A DNA stretch of 64,000 bases from DATBHW01 sp035307385 (GCA_035307385.1 DATGID010000144.1:1-64000), one strand, 5' to 3'; positions 26,346 through 34,281 are shown, counted from the stretch's first letter. Notes: generated by a model from the sequence alone, not told the origin. Translations and numbers: made by a program.

Positions 26346-27554
26346 ATGCCTGAAACGGAGCCGTCGCTGCGCCAGCTTACCCTGCCGGGCGTGGAAGCTG
26401 CCCGCGGGGCCGCGACCACTCCCGCGGGCGGCCTGGAAGCCTCTGCCGAGGGGCTGAGCGACGACGAACGCGCCTGCTGGGTGGCCTTTACGCGCGTGCG
26501 CGGCATCGGCCCGATGCGCTTCGGCAAGCTGCTCAGCTTCTTTGGCGATGCCGTTACGGCCTGGCGCGCCGGGCGCGCTGATCTGCTGGCCGCCGGGCTG
26601 GATGCGCGCACCACCGAAGCGCTGCTGGAGCAGCGGGCCAAAGCCCCCGCGCCAGAGGCCGAACTGGAGACGCTGGCGCGTCATGGCGTGCGGGCGCTCG
26701 TGCAGGCCGACCCGGACTATCCCGAACTGCTGCGCGAAATCTATCTGCCGCCCATCGTGCTCTATGTGCGCGGCGCGCTCGTTCCTGAGGATGCCTGGGC
26801 GGTTGCCATAGTGGGCACGAGGAAAGCCACCGCGTATGGCTATCAGGTGACGGAGCAGTTGGCGCGCGGCCTTGCCAGCAGCAGCGTCACCGTCATCAGC
26901 GGGCTGGCGCGGGGCATCGACACGGCGGCGCACAAGACGGCGCTGGCCGTTGGCGGAGGACGCACTATTGCGGTGCTGGGCTGCGGCCTGGACATGATCT
27001 ATCCACCCGAAAACGCCAAACTGGCGGCCAATATCTGCGAGCACGGCGCGCTGATCTCCGAGTTTCCGCTGGGCACGCAGCCAGAGCCAACCAACTTCCC
27101 CATTCGCAACCGCGTCATCAGCGGGCTATCGCTGGGGGTGGTCGTCGTGGAAGCCCCAAAGCACAGCGGCGCGCTCATCACCACGCGCTTTGCTCTGGAG
27201 CAAAATCGTCAGGTCTTTGCTGTGCCCGGCCACATCTTCAGCAAGGCCAGCGAGGGCACCAACGCGCTGATTCAAGCGGGCGCGAAACTGGTGATGAGCG
27301 TCGAAGACATTCTGGACGAGTTGAAGCTGCAACAAGCCCCGCAGCAGCAAGAAATGCGGGCACTGTTGCCCGCTACAGGCGTGGAGGGCGCGCTGCTGGC
27401 GCTGCTGGCCGCCGCGCCGGAGCCGCAGCATATCGACGAACTCTGTCGCGCTTCGGCGCTGCCCACCGCCGAAGTCTCCAGCGCGCTGGTGATGATGGAA
27501 CTAAAGGGCATGGTGCAGCAGGTCGCCCCGCTGACCTATGTGCCGGTGCGCTAG
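26346..27554 (+). CDS. dprA: DNA-processing protein DprA
   Basis: The 402-residue protein loads RecA on incoming single-stranded DNA during transformation. It has an N-terminal helix-hairpin-helix region (WVAFTRVRGIGPMRFGKLL), the Rossmann-like core (VAIVGTRKATAYG, SGLARGIDTAAH, GCGLDMIYPPEN, FPLGTQPEPTNFPIRNRVISG) and a C-terminal winged helix (about 340-402). AAAGGAG precedes the ATG. It is a probable operon partner of the kinase gene 13 nt upstream and overlaps the convergent hydrolase gene by 4 nt. Confidence 0.96.
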   Translation: MPETEPSLRQLTLPGVEAARGAATTPAGGLEASAEGLSDDERACWVAFTRVRGIGPMRFGKLLSFFGDAVTAWRAGRADLLAAGLDARTTEALLEQRAKAPAPEAELETLARHGVRALVQADPDYPELLREIYLPPIVLYVRGALVPEDAWAVAIVGTRKATAYGYQVTEQLARGLASSSVTVISGLARGIDTAAHKTALAVGGGRTIAVLGCGLDMIYPPENAKLAANICEHGALISEFPLGTQPEPTNFPIRNRVISGLSLGVVVVEAPKHSGALITTRFALEQNRQVFAVPGHIFSKASEGTNALIQAGAKLVMSVEDILDELKLQQAPQQQEMRALLPATGVEGALLALLAAAPEPQHIDELCRASALPTAEVSSALVMMELKGMVQQVAPLTYVPVR

Positions 27555-28363
27555 AGCTTTTCCCGCACGCGGTCCAGCCACTCGCCGATCAAGGCGTTTA
27601 AAAGCTGTGGCTGCTCGATTGGCAAAAGATGCCCGGCGCGGTCCAGCAGCGCGAACGTTCCGCGCGGATAGTTTTCCAGCAAGCTCCACTGATTGCGGTA
27701 GCCCGCGATGTGATCTTGCCTTCCAGTGAGCAGCAGGACCGGCCTGGGGAACGGCTGCGGCAGCGCGGCCACATCGAACGAGCAGCTATGCTGAAGCCGC
27801 GCGCGAAAGGCTTGATCGGTAAGCCTGGCCCCGCTGAGCATCTCATCCCGAAAGCGCTCCCAGGTCTCCTGGCTCTGCACGACGGCCCTCGCGGCAAACT
27901 CTTCGGCATCGGTCTGATCGAGTCCGGCCAGCAGGGCCGGGTTTTCGACCAGCACCCTCTGCGGCGGCACGTTGCGTTGTGCCGGGTCCATGATCACGCC
28001 TGGGCAAATCAGCGCCATCCCTGCCACCTGCTCGAACTTGCGGTGGAGCACTGCCTGGCTCAGATAGCCTCCGTAGGAGAAGCCCACCAGCAGAAACGGC
28101 TGCCCATGAACGACCGCGTCGATAAAATCGACGATGAGCGCCAGCGTGTCATCGCTGCTCTTGATAAACTCCGCGCCGGGCGTTTGCCCCATGCCGGGCA
28201 GATCAAGATAGATGCGCTGCCAGCCTGGCTGCTGGGCAAAAACAGGTTCCATCCAGGCCATCATGGAGCGGTGATCGCCGCCAGACCCGTGCAGCAAAAC
28301 GATGGGTGTCCCAGTCCCATAGGATTCATAGAAAAGCGGGACATCGTGTATGTTTTGTTTCAT
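27551..28363 (-). CDS. Alpha/beta hydrolase
   Basis: The 270-residue enzyme has an oxyanion HGSGGDHRSM, nucleophile elbow VGFSYGG, acid in LTGRQDHIAGYR and His in RAGHLLPIEQP. The substrate is unknown. I choose the ATG at 28363 (MKQNIHDV): the promoter -10 TATATT ends 6 nt before it, so a longer reading from 28396 would start inside the promoter. The mRNA is probably leaderless; no ribosome site is present. Confidence 0.85.
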   Translation of the reverse strand: MKQNIHDVPLFYESYGTGTPIVLLHGSGGDHRSMMAWMEPVFAQQPGWQRIYLDLPGMGQTPGAEFIKSSDDTLALIVDFIDAVVHGQPFLLVGFSYGGYLSQAVLHRKFEQVAGMALICPGVIMDPAQRNVPPQRVLVENPALLAGLDQTDAEEFAARAVVQSQETWERFRDEMLSGARLTDQAFRARLQHSCSFDVAALPQPFPRPVLLLTGRQDHIAGYRNQWSLLENYPRGTFALLDRAGHLLPIEQPQLLNALIGEWLDRVREKL

Positions 28364-28369
28364 ATACTG

Positions 28370-28398
28370 AATATATGTTGCCGGGCGTCCGCCCACAA
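28370..28398 (-). promoter_or_regulatory. Promoter of the minus-strand hydrolase gene
   Basis: TTGTGG (28398-28393), 17 nt, TATATT (28375-28370) on the minus strand. The -10 ends 6 nt from the ATG at 28363, implying a leaderless transcript. Confidence 0.55.
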
Positions 28399-28406
28399 GA
28401 GAGAAA

Positions 28407-28455
28407 GTATGCTCATAGCATCGTTGAGGGAAAAGGTATGCTCATAGCATCGTTG
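28407..28455. repeat. Direct repeat of a palindromic site in the divergent hydrolase-tlyA promoter region
   Basis: The 20-nt sequence GTATGCTCATAGCATCGTTG occurs at 28407-28426 and again, identical, at 28436-28455 (period 29 nt). Each contains the inverted repeat ATGCT-CAT-AGCAT. A related half-site overlaps the plus-strand extended -10 TGCTATACT just downstream (about 28466-28474). The arrangement looks like tandem operators between divergent genes; the regulator is unknown. Confidence 0.6.
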
Positions 28456-28569
28456 CTGACCGATTATGCTATACTCCCTCCAGGAACGCGCATTGCCAGA
28501 TATGGCAGCGCGCAATCGCCCCAGAAAAGTGCTAGAAAGCGGAAACAACCCTTGAGGTGAATCAGGTGA

Positions 28570-29448
28570 GTCCAACTAGCCGCGCTGCTGGTCGAGCGTG
28601 GCATATTTGATAGCGAAGAAGAAGCGCGGCGCTGGGTGATGGCCGGGCAGGTGCTGGTCAACGGCCAGCCGATGGACAAGCCTGGCATGCCCGTACCCGC
28701 CGATGCCCTCTTGCGCGTGCGCGGACGCCACCGCTATGCCAGTCGCGGTGGCCTGAAGCTGGAAGCCGCGCTCGATCACTTTGCCGTCGCAGGTGCCGGG
28801 CGCGTGGCGCTGGACAGTGGCGCGTCAACCGGTGGCTTCACCGATTGTTTGTTGCAACATGGCGCGGCGCTGGTCTATGCCGTCGAGGCTGGGCACGGCC
28901 AATTGCTGGGCCGTTTGCGCGCCCACCCCAACGTACAGAACCTGGAGCGCACCAACCTGGGCTCGCCCGCGCTGCTGGCGTTGGACCCGCGACCAGCCCT
29001 CATCACGCTTGATCTCTCCTATCTCTCACTTACCAAAGCCCTTCCTATAGCCGCGAAGATACTGGCTCCAGAGGGTGAGGTGCTGGCGCTGCTCAAGCCG
29101 CTCTTCGAGGTGGACAGCGCCGAGGCGCGTCGCCGTGGGCAGGTAGATGATCCCGCGCTGTTAGTGGCCGCGTTACGCAAGGCGTTGGAGGCAGGCGAGG
29201 CGGCAGGTCTGACGCCGCTGGGCGCGATAAAGCTGGCGCTGCGTCCCCGTCATGGCGTCGCAGAGTTCTTCATCCACTTTGGGCGCGGCAGCGATCATGC
29301 GCCCTGGTGGTATGATGCTGCCTTGCTGGCTGAAGTGGTAGAAGCCGTTGGCATTGGTCCTGCACATGAGGATGAAGAAGAGGCTTATTCGCAGGGTGGG
29401 ATGGCCGACGAGGCATCGGGCGGCGCGGGGTCGACATCAGAGAGGTAG
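28570..29448 (+). CDS. tlyA: TlyA-family rRNA 2'-O-methyltransferase, start region anomalous
   Basis: The protein has an N-terminal S4 RNA-binding domain (LLVERGIFDSEEEARRWVMAGQVLVNG) and an FtsJ-like methyltransferase domain (LDSGASTGGFTDCLLQ SAM motif, then ITLDLSYLSL). TlyA methylates ribose in 16S/23S rRNA. The S4 domain begins at about 28585, but the open frame upstream runs only to 28570 with no ATG, GTG or TTG before 28636. A GTG at 28566 with GAGGTGA upstream is in the +1-shifted frame (GTG, one extra base, then GTC CAA CTA). Either a single-base frameshift or assembly error, or an unusual start, is implied. The 3' end overlaps the convergent HxlR gene by 64 nt. Confidence 0.85.
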   Translation, partial: VQLAALLVERGIFDSEEEARRWVMAGQVLVNGQPMDKPGMPVPADALLRVRGRHRYASRGGLKLEAALDHFAVAGAGRVALDSGASTGGFTDCLLQHGAALVYAVEAGHGQLLGRLRAHPNVQNLERTNLGSPALLALDPRPALITLDLSYLSLTKALPIAAKILAPEGEVLALLKPLFEVDSAEARRRGQVDDPALLVAALRKALEAGEAAGLTPLGAIKLALRPRHGVAEFFIHFGRGSDHAPWWYDAALLAEVVEAVGIGPAHEDEEEAYSQGGMADEASGGAGSTSER

Positions 29449-29780
29449 CGCTCGCCAAACTGTTTGATCGCCTCCATGATGTCCACCAGCGCCAATCCCT
29501 TTTCGGTCAAGCAGTATTCCACGCGCGGGGGAATCTCCAGGAAGGCATGGCGCTGCACAAAGCCCAACTCCTCCAGCATCTTCAGGCGGTGCGAAAGCGT
29601 CTTGGGGCTGATGCTGCCCAGCGCTTCCAGCAGTTCGCCAAAGCGTCTGGTGCCCGCCAGCAGCGTATAGATAATCATGAGGGTCCACGTATCGCCGAGC
29701 AGCCGCAGGGCACGACCCAACGGCTGGGTCGCGCAGATTGCTTCTTGATCGGTTGGTGGTGCATGCTGTGGGCTTGTCAT
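29385..29780 (-). CDS. HxlR-family transcriptional regulator
   Basis: This 131-residue winged-helix regulator has the family core PLGRALRLLGDTWTLMIIYTLL, FGELLEALGSISPKTLSHRL and VEYCLTEKGLAL. There is no Cys near residue 11 of the quinone-sensing type; one Cys lies at about residue 16 (AICATQPLG). An extended -10 (TGG-TATACT, 29792-29787 on the minus strand) ends 6 nt before the ATG at 29780, so the mRNA is probably leaderless. It is divergent from yceI-like and probably regulates it. Confidence 0.88.
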   Translation of the reverse strand: MTSPQHAPPTDQEAICATQPLGRALRLLGDTWTLMIIYTLLAGTRRFGELLEALGSISPKTLSHRLKMLEELGFVQRHAFLEIPPRVEYCLTEKGLALVDIMEAIKQFGERYLSDVDPAPPDASSAIPPCE

Positions 29781-29817
29781 GCTATCAGTATACCACACTT
29801 TGCCTATCAATACATCC

Positions 29818-29853
29818 TTGACAAGAGAAACTATCTCGTGTATATTTAGTTCC
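29818..29853 (+). promoter_or_regulatory. YceI-gene promoter with probable HxlR operator
   Basis: TTGACA (29818-29823), 17 nt, TATATT (29841-29846). An inverted repeat GRAACTA-N13-TAGTTYC (29827-29853) brackets the -10, a likely operator for the divergently encoded HxlR protein. Confidence 0.6.
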
Positions 29854-29946
29854 GTATGGAAAGCAATAGCGCTCGGGGAACGGTTGGCTGCAATCCTTCC
29901 CTGGGCAGGCGCAGCGTATTCATGAAATTCGATGGAGGCAACACGT

Positions 29947-30510
29947 ATGACAACCCCTGGCAAGACGGAAGCCGAAACCCAAACGGCCTGGCAGGCCGAC
30001 CCCTTTCACACGCAAGTCGCGTTTAGCGCCAAGCACCTGGGCATGATGACGGTGCGCGGCCACTTCGATGATGTCAGCGTCACCGGCCATATTCATCCCG
30101 ATCATCCTGAAGCCCTGGATATTGATGTTACTGTTCAGACGGCCAGCATCAAGACCAACCACCCCAAGCGCGATGATGACTTGCGGGCTTCTAATTTTCT
30201 GGATGTCGCGACGTACCCAACCATCACCTTCAAGAGCACGAAGGTTGAATCGCTTGGCGACAACCGCTATAAGCTGACCGGCGACCTGACGATCAAGGGC
30301 GTTACCAGGCCCGTGACGCTTGATGGCATCGTTTTGGGGGAGTTCAACGACCCGATGATGGGCCATCGCGTTGGCTACAGCGCCGAAGGCTTGATCAACC
30401 GCAAGGACTTTGGCATGTCCTTCAGCATGATGCTCGATGGCAAGTACATCGTCAGCGACGAGGTGCAGATTTCCCTCGAAGGCGAGATTGTCGAGCAGAA
30501 GCAGGCATAA
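29947..30510 (+). CDS. YceI-family lipid-binding protein
   Basis: The 187-residue protein fits the YceI lipocalin-like family, which binds polyisoprenoid or other amphiphiles: DPFHTQVAFSAKHLGMMTVRGHF, then HPKRDDDLRASNFLDVATYPTITFKS and GDLTIKGVTRPVTL. No signal peptide is present, so it is cytoplasmic here. GGAGG lies 9 nt before the ATG. Divergence from an HxlR regulator suggests control by an electrophile or redox signal. Confidence 0.93.
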   Translation: MTTPGKTEAETQTAWQADPFHTQVAFSAKHLGMMTVRGHFDDVSVTGHIHPDHPEALDIDVTVQTASIKTNHPKRDDDLRASNFLDVATYPTITFKSTKVESLGDNRYKLTGDLTIKGVTRPVTLDGIVLGEFNDPMMGHRVGYSAEGLINRKDFGMSFSMMLDGKYIVSDEVQISLEGEIVEQKQA

Positions 30511-30547
30511 GCTGGCGCGGCTTAACCCGTTCTTTTTCGAGACGCAA

Positions 30548-30583
30548 AAAAGAGGGGCGGCACAACGCTGCCCCTCTTGTTGT
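30548..30583 (-). terminator. Intrinsic terminator (minus strand; possibly bidirectional)
   Basis: AAGAGGGGC pairs with GCCCCTCTT around 30550-30578, and on the minus strand the stem is followed by a run of six T. It lies between the convergent yceI-like and L,D-transpeptidase genes. Confidence 0.75.
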
Positions 30584-30591
30584 GTCTGGAG

Positions 30592-31680
30592 TTAATAGAC
30601 TAGCACCGGAGTGCCGACCGGGGTCCAATTATACAGTTTGATGGTGTCGTCCAGGTTCATGTTGATGCACCCATGCGTGCCGGTGTCGGAATACTGCCCT
30701 GACGTATAATCGTTGTGGGGCAGGTTCGCGCCCGGCCCAAAGTACGAGCGCCATGTGGCATCGTGCAGGAAGTAGCCGTTATCATGATACAGCAGCCCGT
30801 AGTTGATGTGGGTCGGTGGATACCAGAGCGCTGAGCCGGGAGGGTCAGGTGACTTGAAGGTGAGGTTGGTTCCCTTCATGATGACATGCCACAGCCCTGG
30901 CGGTGTTTGGGCAGCGCGCTGGCCGGTCACCACATACATCCAGCCAACAAGCTGGCCGTTGTCATATTCGCGCAGGGTTTGTTCCGTCAGCGAAACCACG
31001 ATCACCTTGCCGGTCAGGAGTTGATAGTTTTGCATCAGTTCCAGATCGGTGGTGTGGGGCTGATCGTGCGGTGTCTTGTCGCTGAGATTTGCCAGCAGCG
31101 CGTTCAGGTTGGTGACCAGCGTTTCCGCCTGCGTATCGACTTGCTGATAGTCGCCCAGTGTCTGGGCGTTCTGAAAGTTCGCCTGCTGGTCCCCATAGGC
31201 GTCTACGGCGTCGCGATACTCATAGTCATTGTTGATATTGGTCTCGCCGATCAACGTCCCTAACGCTTGCAGGTCGTGTCTGGTCAGCCCTACCTCCAGG
31301 GCCATGGCCTGTGTCTGCACCGCTGCGCTGAGGTCGCTATACGCCTTCGCGGTCAGGTCATTCTGGAAATCCTGAAGGTCTTCGTTCAGTTGCAGCCGAT
31401 AGGCAGCCACGTTCAGGCCATGCCGTTCTGCCTGGCTGATCGACTGCTGAAACTGTTGTATCTGTGTCTGGGCGCTGGTCCTGGCCTGCAAAAACTGAGA
31501 GGTCAGGATTTCGGGCTTGATGCGTTTCACTTGTCTGGTCTGAGGCGGGGCATGGCCCCCACAGGCGCCGAGGAGCAGCATGAGGCTGGTGAAGAGGACG
31601 GCCAGCCACCAGGACGAGCCTCGCCAGGTTGCTGCCTGGCCCATTGTTTGAAGAGTAGTGCGAGGAAGCTCCATTACCAT
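30592..31680 (-). CDS. L,D-transpeptidase (YkuD) lipoprotein
   Basis: The 362-residue precursor has a lipoprotein signal ending LLLGACGG (Cys near residue 40), a helical coiled middle region (about 55-210) and a YkuD catalytic domain (about 225-362) starting VIVVSLTEQTLREYDNGQ with the catalytic motif GTHGCINMN. It should cross-link peptidoglycan or attach proteins at the cell surface. The helical stalk may span the wall. Start at 31680 or 31674 (ATGGTAATG) cannot be separated. A T-tailed hairpin follows the gene. Confidence 0.92.
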   Translation of the reverse strand: MVMELPRTTLQTMGQAATWRGSSWWLAVLFTSLMLLLGACGGHAPPQTRQVKRIKPEILTSQFLQARTSAQTQIQQFQQSISQAERHGLNVAAYRLQLNEDLQDFQNDLTAKAYSDLSAAVQTQAMALEVGLTRHDLQALGTLIGETNINNDYEYRDAVDAYGDQQANFQNAQTLGDYQQVDTQAETLVTNLNALLANLSDKTPHDQPHTTDLELMQNYQLLTGKVIVVSLTEQTLREYDNGQLVGWMYVVTGQRAAQTPPGLWHVIMKGTNLTFKSPDPPGSALWYPPTHINYGLLYHDNGYFLHDATWRSYFGPGANLPHNDYTSGQYSDTGTHGCINMNLDDTIKLYNWTPVGTPVLVY

Positions 31681-31856
31681 TTGCTCATTTCCAGATCAAA
31701 GAGAGTTTTTATAGGCGCTTATGCATAGGTGATTGCCCGGCGGCTATTTGCCAGGAAGCTGCACACAGGGAACATGCTCATTGCGGTGCGGAAGTGGTGG
31801 CAAGAACTGTGCCGCGCGGCTGAGAGCGCCTGGAGGAATGGGGATAGATATATAAA

Positions 31857-31893
31857 ACAAGCGCGCCAGGATAGATGACTCTGGCGCGCTTGT
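31857..31893 (-). terminator. Intrinsic terminator of the PadR/membrane-protein operon
   Basis: Arms 31857-31869 and 31881-31893 form a perfect 13-bp stem (ACAAGCGCGCCAG) with an 11-nt loop; a T-rich tail follows on the minus strand, 30 nt after the stop codon at 31923. Confidence 0.8.
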
Positions 31894-31922
31894 GGGTGTC
31901 TCAATTTGCCAGCCAGCCGCGC

Positions 31923-32864
31923 TTACCCTGCGGCCTGCCCAGCAATCGTGGGCGTGGTGGAAACGGGCGTGCCTGGGCTGCGGCCCCGGATGAGCGCTGC
32001 GACAGCAACGACGGTGGCTATTCCCATCATCGCTAGAATCACTGCCAGGGTAAGGGTAGTATTGGTTGCCAGGATGCCCTGATTCTCCGCGAGGAGTTCT
32101 GGGTCAGCCGCATTGACCACCAGCCCATAAGCGACGACTGACACAAACATCACTGCCATTGCCACGGTGGCAATGATGGCAGGGATGCGCGCAAAGCGGA
32201 ACAGCTTTTCGCTGATGTCGCTGCGCACGATCACGATGCATACTGCCGCCGTGCTGAGAAAAGCTGCCAGCCCGAACCCTCCAGCGAGATGCAATGCTTC
32301 TATGATTCGTTCCTGGAGTGGCCGCGATAGGACCGAGGTAGGATGAGGATTCCGCCCTACGGCCAGGAGTATATCAACAATCCAGAGTGCCAGCGAGACA
32401 GGCGGAACAGCAAAAAGCGCCAGCAAGCGCCAGCGTTTCAGCGCAATGGCGTTGCGCGCCGCTGCCACAGCCAGGGGCAGGCCGCCCACCAGCACCGCCG
32501 CCAGCGCGACGAACGCGCCCGTATACAGCGTGTAATAGGAAATTGCAACGCCAGTATTGTCGTGGAGCAGTTCGGTGAAGTCGTCGTATTCCACCATCTT
32601 GCCAAAGCCCAGCCCCGCGACGACAAAGCCAATATAGGCGCAAAAAACGATCACCGCTGAAGTGCGCAATTTGTTCATAAGTGGAAACATCCTCCCGGTC
32701 AGTGTATCAAGGTGCAGATGCGCGTCGATGGCCCCCAGGCATACGTCCCAAATGGTCCAGAGCGAGAACGGGCAGGCTTCCAGCAGCGCCAGATATTCCT
32801 CTGCATAGCGCTCCCGCCAGGCGCGCGGATAGAGATAGAGCAGCCAGTGTTTGCAGCGTTTCAT
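31923..32864 (-). CDS. Integral membrane protein coupled to a PadR regulator
   Basis: The 313-residue protein starts with a short cytoplasmic motif common in PadR-linked membrane proteins (LLYLYPRAWRERYAEEYLALL, residues 8-28), then has about six membrane helices (76-295). Its start overlaps the PadR stop by 4 nt (ATGA), so translation is coupled. Function unknown; such pairs often respond to membrane-active compounds. Confidence 0.82.
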   Translation of the reverse strand: MKRCKHWLLYLYPRAWRERYAEEYLALLEACPFSLWTIWDVCLGAIDAHLHLDTLTGRMFPLMNKLRTSAVIVFCAYIGFVVAGLGFGKMVEYDDFTELLHDNTGVAISYYTLYTGAFVALAAVLVGGLPLAVAAARNAIALKRWRLLALFAVPPVSLALWIVDILLAVGRNPHPTSVLSRPLQERIIEALHLAGGFGLAAFLSTAAVCIVIVRSDISEKLFRFARIPAIIATVAMAVMFVSVVAYGLVVNAADPELLAENQGILATNTTLTLAVILAMMGIATVVAVAALIRGRSPGTPVSTTPTIAGQAAG

Positions 32865-33178
32865 TGCGCGGCCAACCTCCGCAGGCCCAGCGTTGCCACC
32901 TGCTCCAGACTGGTCAACTGCTCGCGCAGCGCTGCCGCGCCAGCCGCCGTCAGTCGATAGGGACGGCGGCGCTCTTCGGCGTCCAGCGGCTCAATCCAAC
33001 CGCGCTGCTCCAGACGCGCCAGCGCGCCATACAGCGTGCCTGGTCCCAGGCGAATGTGCGCGAAGGCTTCGATGTCTTCCATTATGGCGTACCCATGCCG
33101 GGGGCCAGCGGCCAGGCTTGCCATAATCAGCAGCGATGGGTCGGAGAAATGGCCCAGATCAGGCAGTCTCTCGGTCAC
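32861..33178 (-). CDS. PadR-family transcriptional regulator
   Basis: This compact 105-residue winged-helix protein has SLLIMASLAAGPRHGYAIME, GPGTLYGALARLEQRGWIEPL and RRRPYRLTAAG. The start is a GTG at 33178 with GAAGAGGA upstream. Its promoter (33228-33257) holds a palindrome, so autorepression is likely. It is the first gene of a two-gene operon with the membrane protein. Confidence 0.93.
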   Translation of the reverse strand: MTERLPDLGHFSDPSLLIMASLAAGPRHGYAIMEDIEAFAHIRLGPGTLYGALARLEQRGWIEPLDAEERRRPYRLTAAGAAALREQLTSLEQVATLGLRRLAAQ

Positions 33179-33206
33179 CAGCAGTTCCTCTTCCGATAGT
33201 ATGTTT

Positions 33207-33257
33207 GACGATATATCATCTGACGTAATAATACCTGATGAAAGAACCGCTTGTCAA
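33207..33257 (-). promoter_or_regulatory. PadR operon promoter with palindromic site
   Basis: On the minus strand, TTGACA (33257-33252), 18 nt, TATTAT (33233-33228). Downstream, 33207-33220 is a near-perfect palindrome (GAYGATATATCRTC) just after the predicted start, positioned for autorepression. Confidence 0.6.
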
Positions 33258-33316
33258 GGGGAGCATGTGTCGGGTTCGTGGGGCTATGCAAAAGTCACTC
33301 GCGGCTGATGTCTATT

Positions 33317-33392
33317 GGTAGCGCCGCCTTCCCCCCACAAGGGGGCACGGCAGGCTTAGCCAAACGCTGGCCGCCTGGAAGGCGGCGCTACC
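33317..33392. repeat. GC-rich inverted-repeat element, copy 2
   Basis: Arms GGTAGCGCCGCCTTCC (33317-33332) and GGAAGGCGGCGCTACC (33377-33392) form a perfect 16-bp inverted repeat with a 44-nt centre. The right arm region 33369-33391 is identical over 23 nt to the complement of 19090-19112 in copy 1. It lies 71 nt after the stop of the minus-strand gene at 33464. The longer outer arms of copy 1 are not present. Confidence 0.8.
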
Positions 33393-33463
33393 AGTGGCTT
33401 CTGCACCGGCTGATCATTCCGTGGCTGGGAAACAGCCACATTCGGGATGACTTATATTGCTAA

Positions 33464-33910
33464 CTAGACGACCTGGAGCAGCAGGCGCTGGAACTCGGCC
33501 AGCGCGACAGCCTCACCCATCCGGGTTGCTAGCGCCGTATACAAACAGCGCAGATACGCGCCCTGTGCCTTCAGCAGCGTGTTGCGTGTCTCGCGGCTGA
33601 TCTGGGTGCGCGGCGTTTCCACCACGCGCCGCGACGCTTCCAGTTCGGTCATGGACAGCACACTGAGCAAGCGCACGCTCAGCAAAGATAAGGCGGCTTC
33701 GTCCGGGCGCTGGCGATGCACGCTCTGGATGGCCTGATTGCCATCGTAGCGCGCCGGACGCCGCCAGGCGCGGATGAGGCTGGTGCGCAGCGGTTCGGGC
33801 AGGGGTTCGGTCAGCAGGCGCAGACCAAACTCGCGGCGCAGCGGGTCGGTGTGGACGTAGCGGCCAGAGGGAAAGCAAGAGAATCGAGGAGTTCCGGTGA
33901 CGAGGGCCAT
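33464..33910 (-). CDS. Small protein of unknown function behind a structured leader, unit 2
   Basis: I do not recognise this 148-residue, mostly helical protein (AALSLLSVRLLSVLSMTELEAS; TLLKAQGAYLRCLYTALATRM). It shows no clear similarity to the unit-1 protein at 19278. GAAAGGAG lies 9 nt before the ATG at 33910. Just upstream a GACGACTGAA-type 11-nt motif is repeated about three times (33937-33956). The leader of about 320 nt begins with the two-hairpin RNA motif, and the gene is followed by the inverted-repeat element at 33317. Confidence 0.65.
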   Translation of the reverse strand: MALVTGTPRFSCFPSGRYVHTDPLRREFGLRLLTEPLPEPLRTSLIRAWRRPARYDGNQAIQSVHRQRPDEAALSLLSVRLLSVLSMTELEASRRVVETPRTQISRETRNTLLKAQGAYLRCLYTALATRMGEAVALAEFQRLLLQVV

Positions 33911-34105
33911 AGAGAGCGCTCCTTTCGACGACTGAAGACGACTGAAGACGACTTCAGATACCGAAATGGCCCCATCCTGGCGCGGCTGGTGAACCCTGCC
34001 GCAGCGGAGCGAGAGCCGATCACTCTCGCCGCTGCTGACGGGTGGCGTCCCAGTCTGACCAGGAAGGGGCCGTGAAGCGCGCTACCAACTAGGCAATTTT
34101 TCCAG

Positions 34106-34184
34106 TGATAGAATGCCCCAGCCCCATTCCTGGCGCGTCCAGGTCTGGGGGGAATGGCGCGGCGGTGTTGTTTTCACCGCCGCG
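34106..34184 (-). ncRNA. Conserved two-hairpin leader RNA motif, copy 2
   Basis: On the minus strand, hairpin A has perfect 10-bp arms (34184-34175 and 34167-34158, loop 7 nt), followed by GCCATTCC and hairpin B (arms 34150-34139 and 34133-34122, CCCC/GGGG and CCTGG/CCAGG with an AGA/AAT internal loop), then CATTCTATCA (34115-34106). Stem A differs in sequence from copy 1 yet keeps full pairing, while the joining and trailing single-stranded sequences are conserved. AACGGCA precedes hairpin A in both copies. It lies 46 nt from the predicted start. Confidence 0.75.
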
Positions 34185-34236
34185 TCATGCCGTTCGACAC
34201 AAACTCAGCACCCACATAGTTGCACTGAGTAAGCAG

Positions 34237-34265
34237 AGTATAGCAGGCTGGCTTGCATCTGTCAA
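34237..34265 (-). promoter_or_regulatory. Promoter of leader-RNA unit 2
   Basis: On the minus strand, TTGACA (34265-34260), 17 nt, TATACT (34242-34237), close to perfect consensus. Predicted start is near 34230. Confidence 0.75.
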
Positions 34266-34281
34266 GCGGCATAGGAAAAAT

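Noticed and set aside
28407..28455. Start of a CRISPR array
   Set aside because: Only two repeats with a 9-nt gap; each is palindromic and lies in a promoter region, so tandem operators are more likely.
33421..33439. GTGGCTG/CAGCCAC hairpin after the unit-2 element
   Set aside because: Only 7 bp and no T tract in either direction; not called as a terminator.
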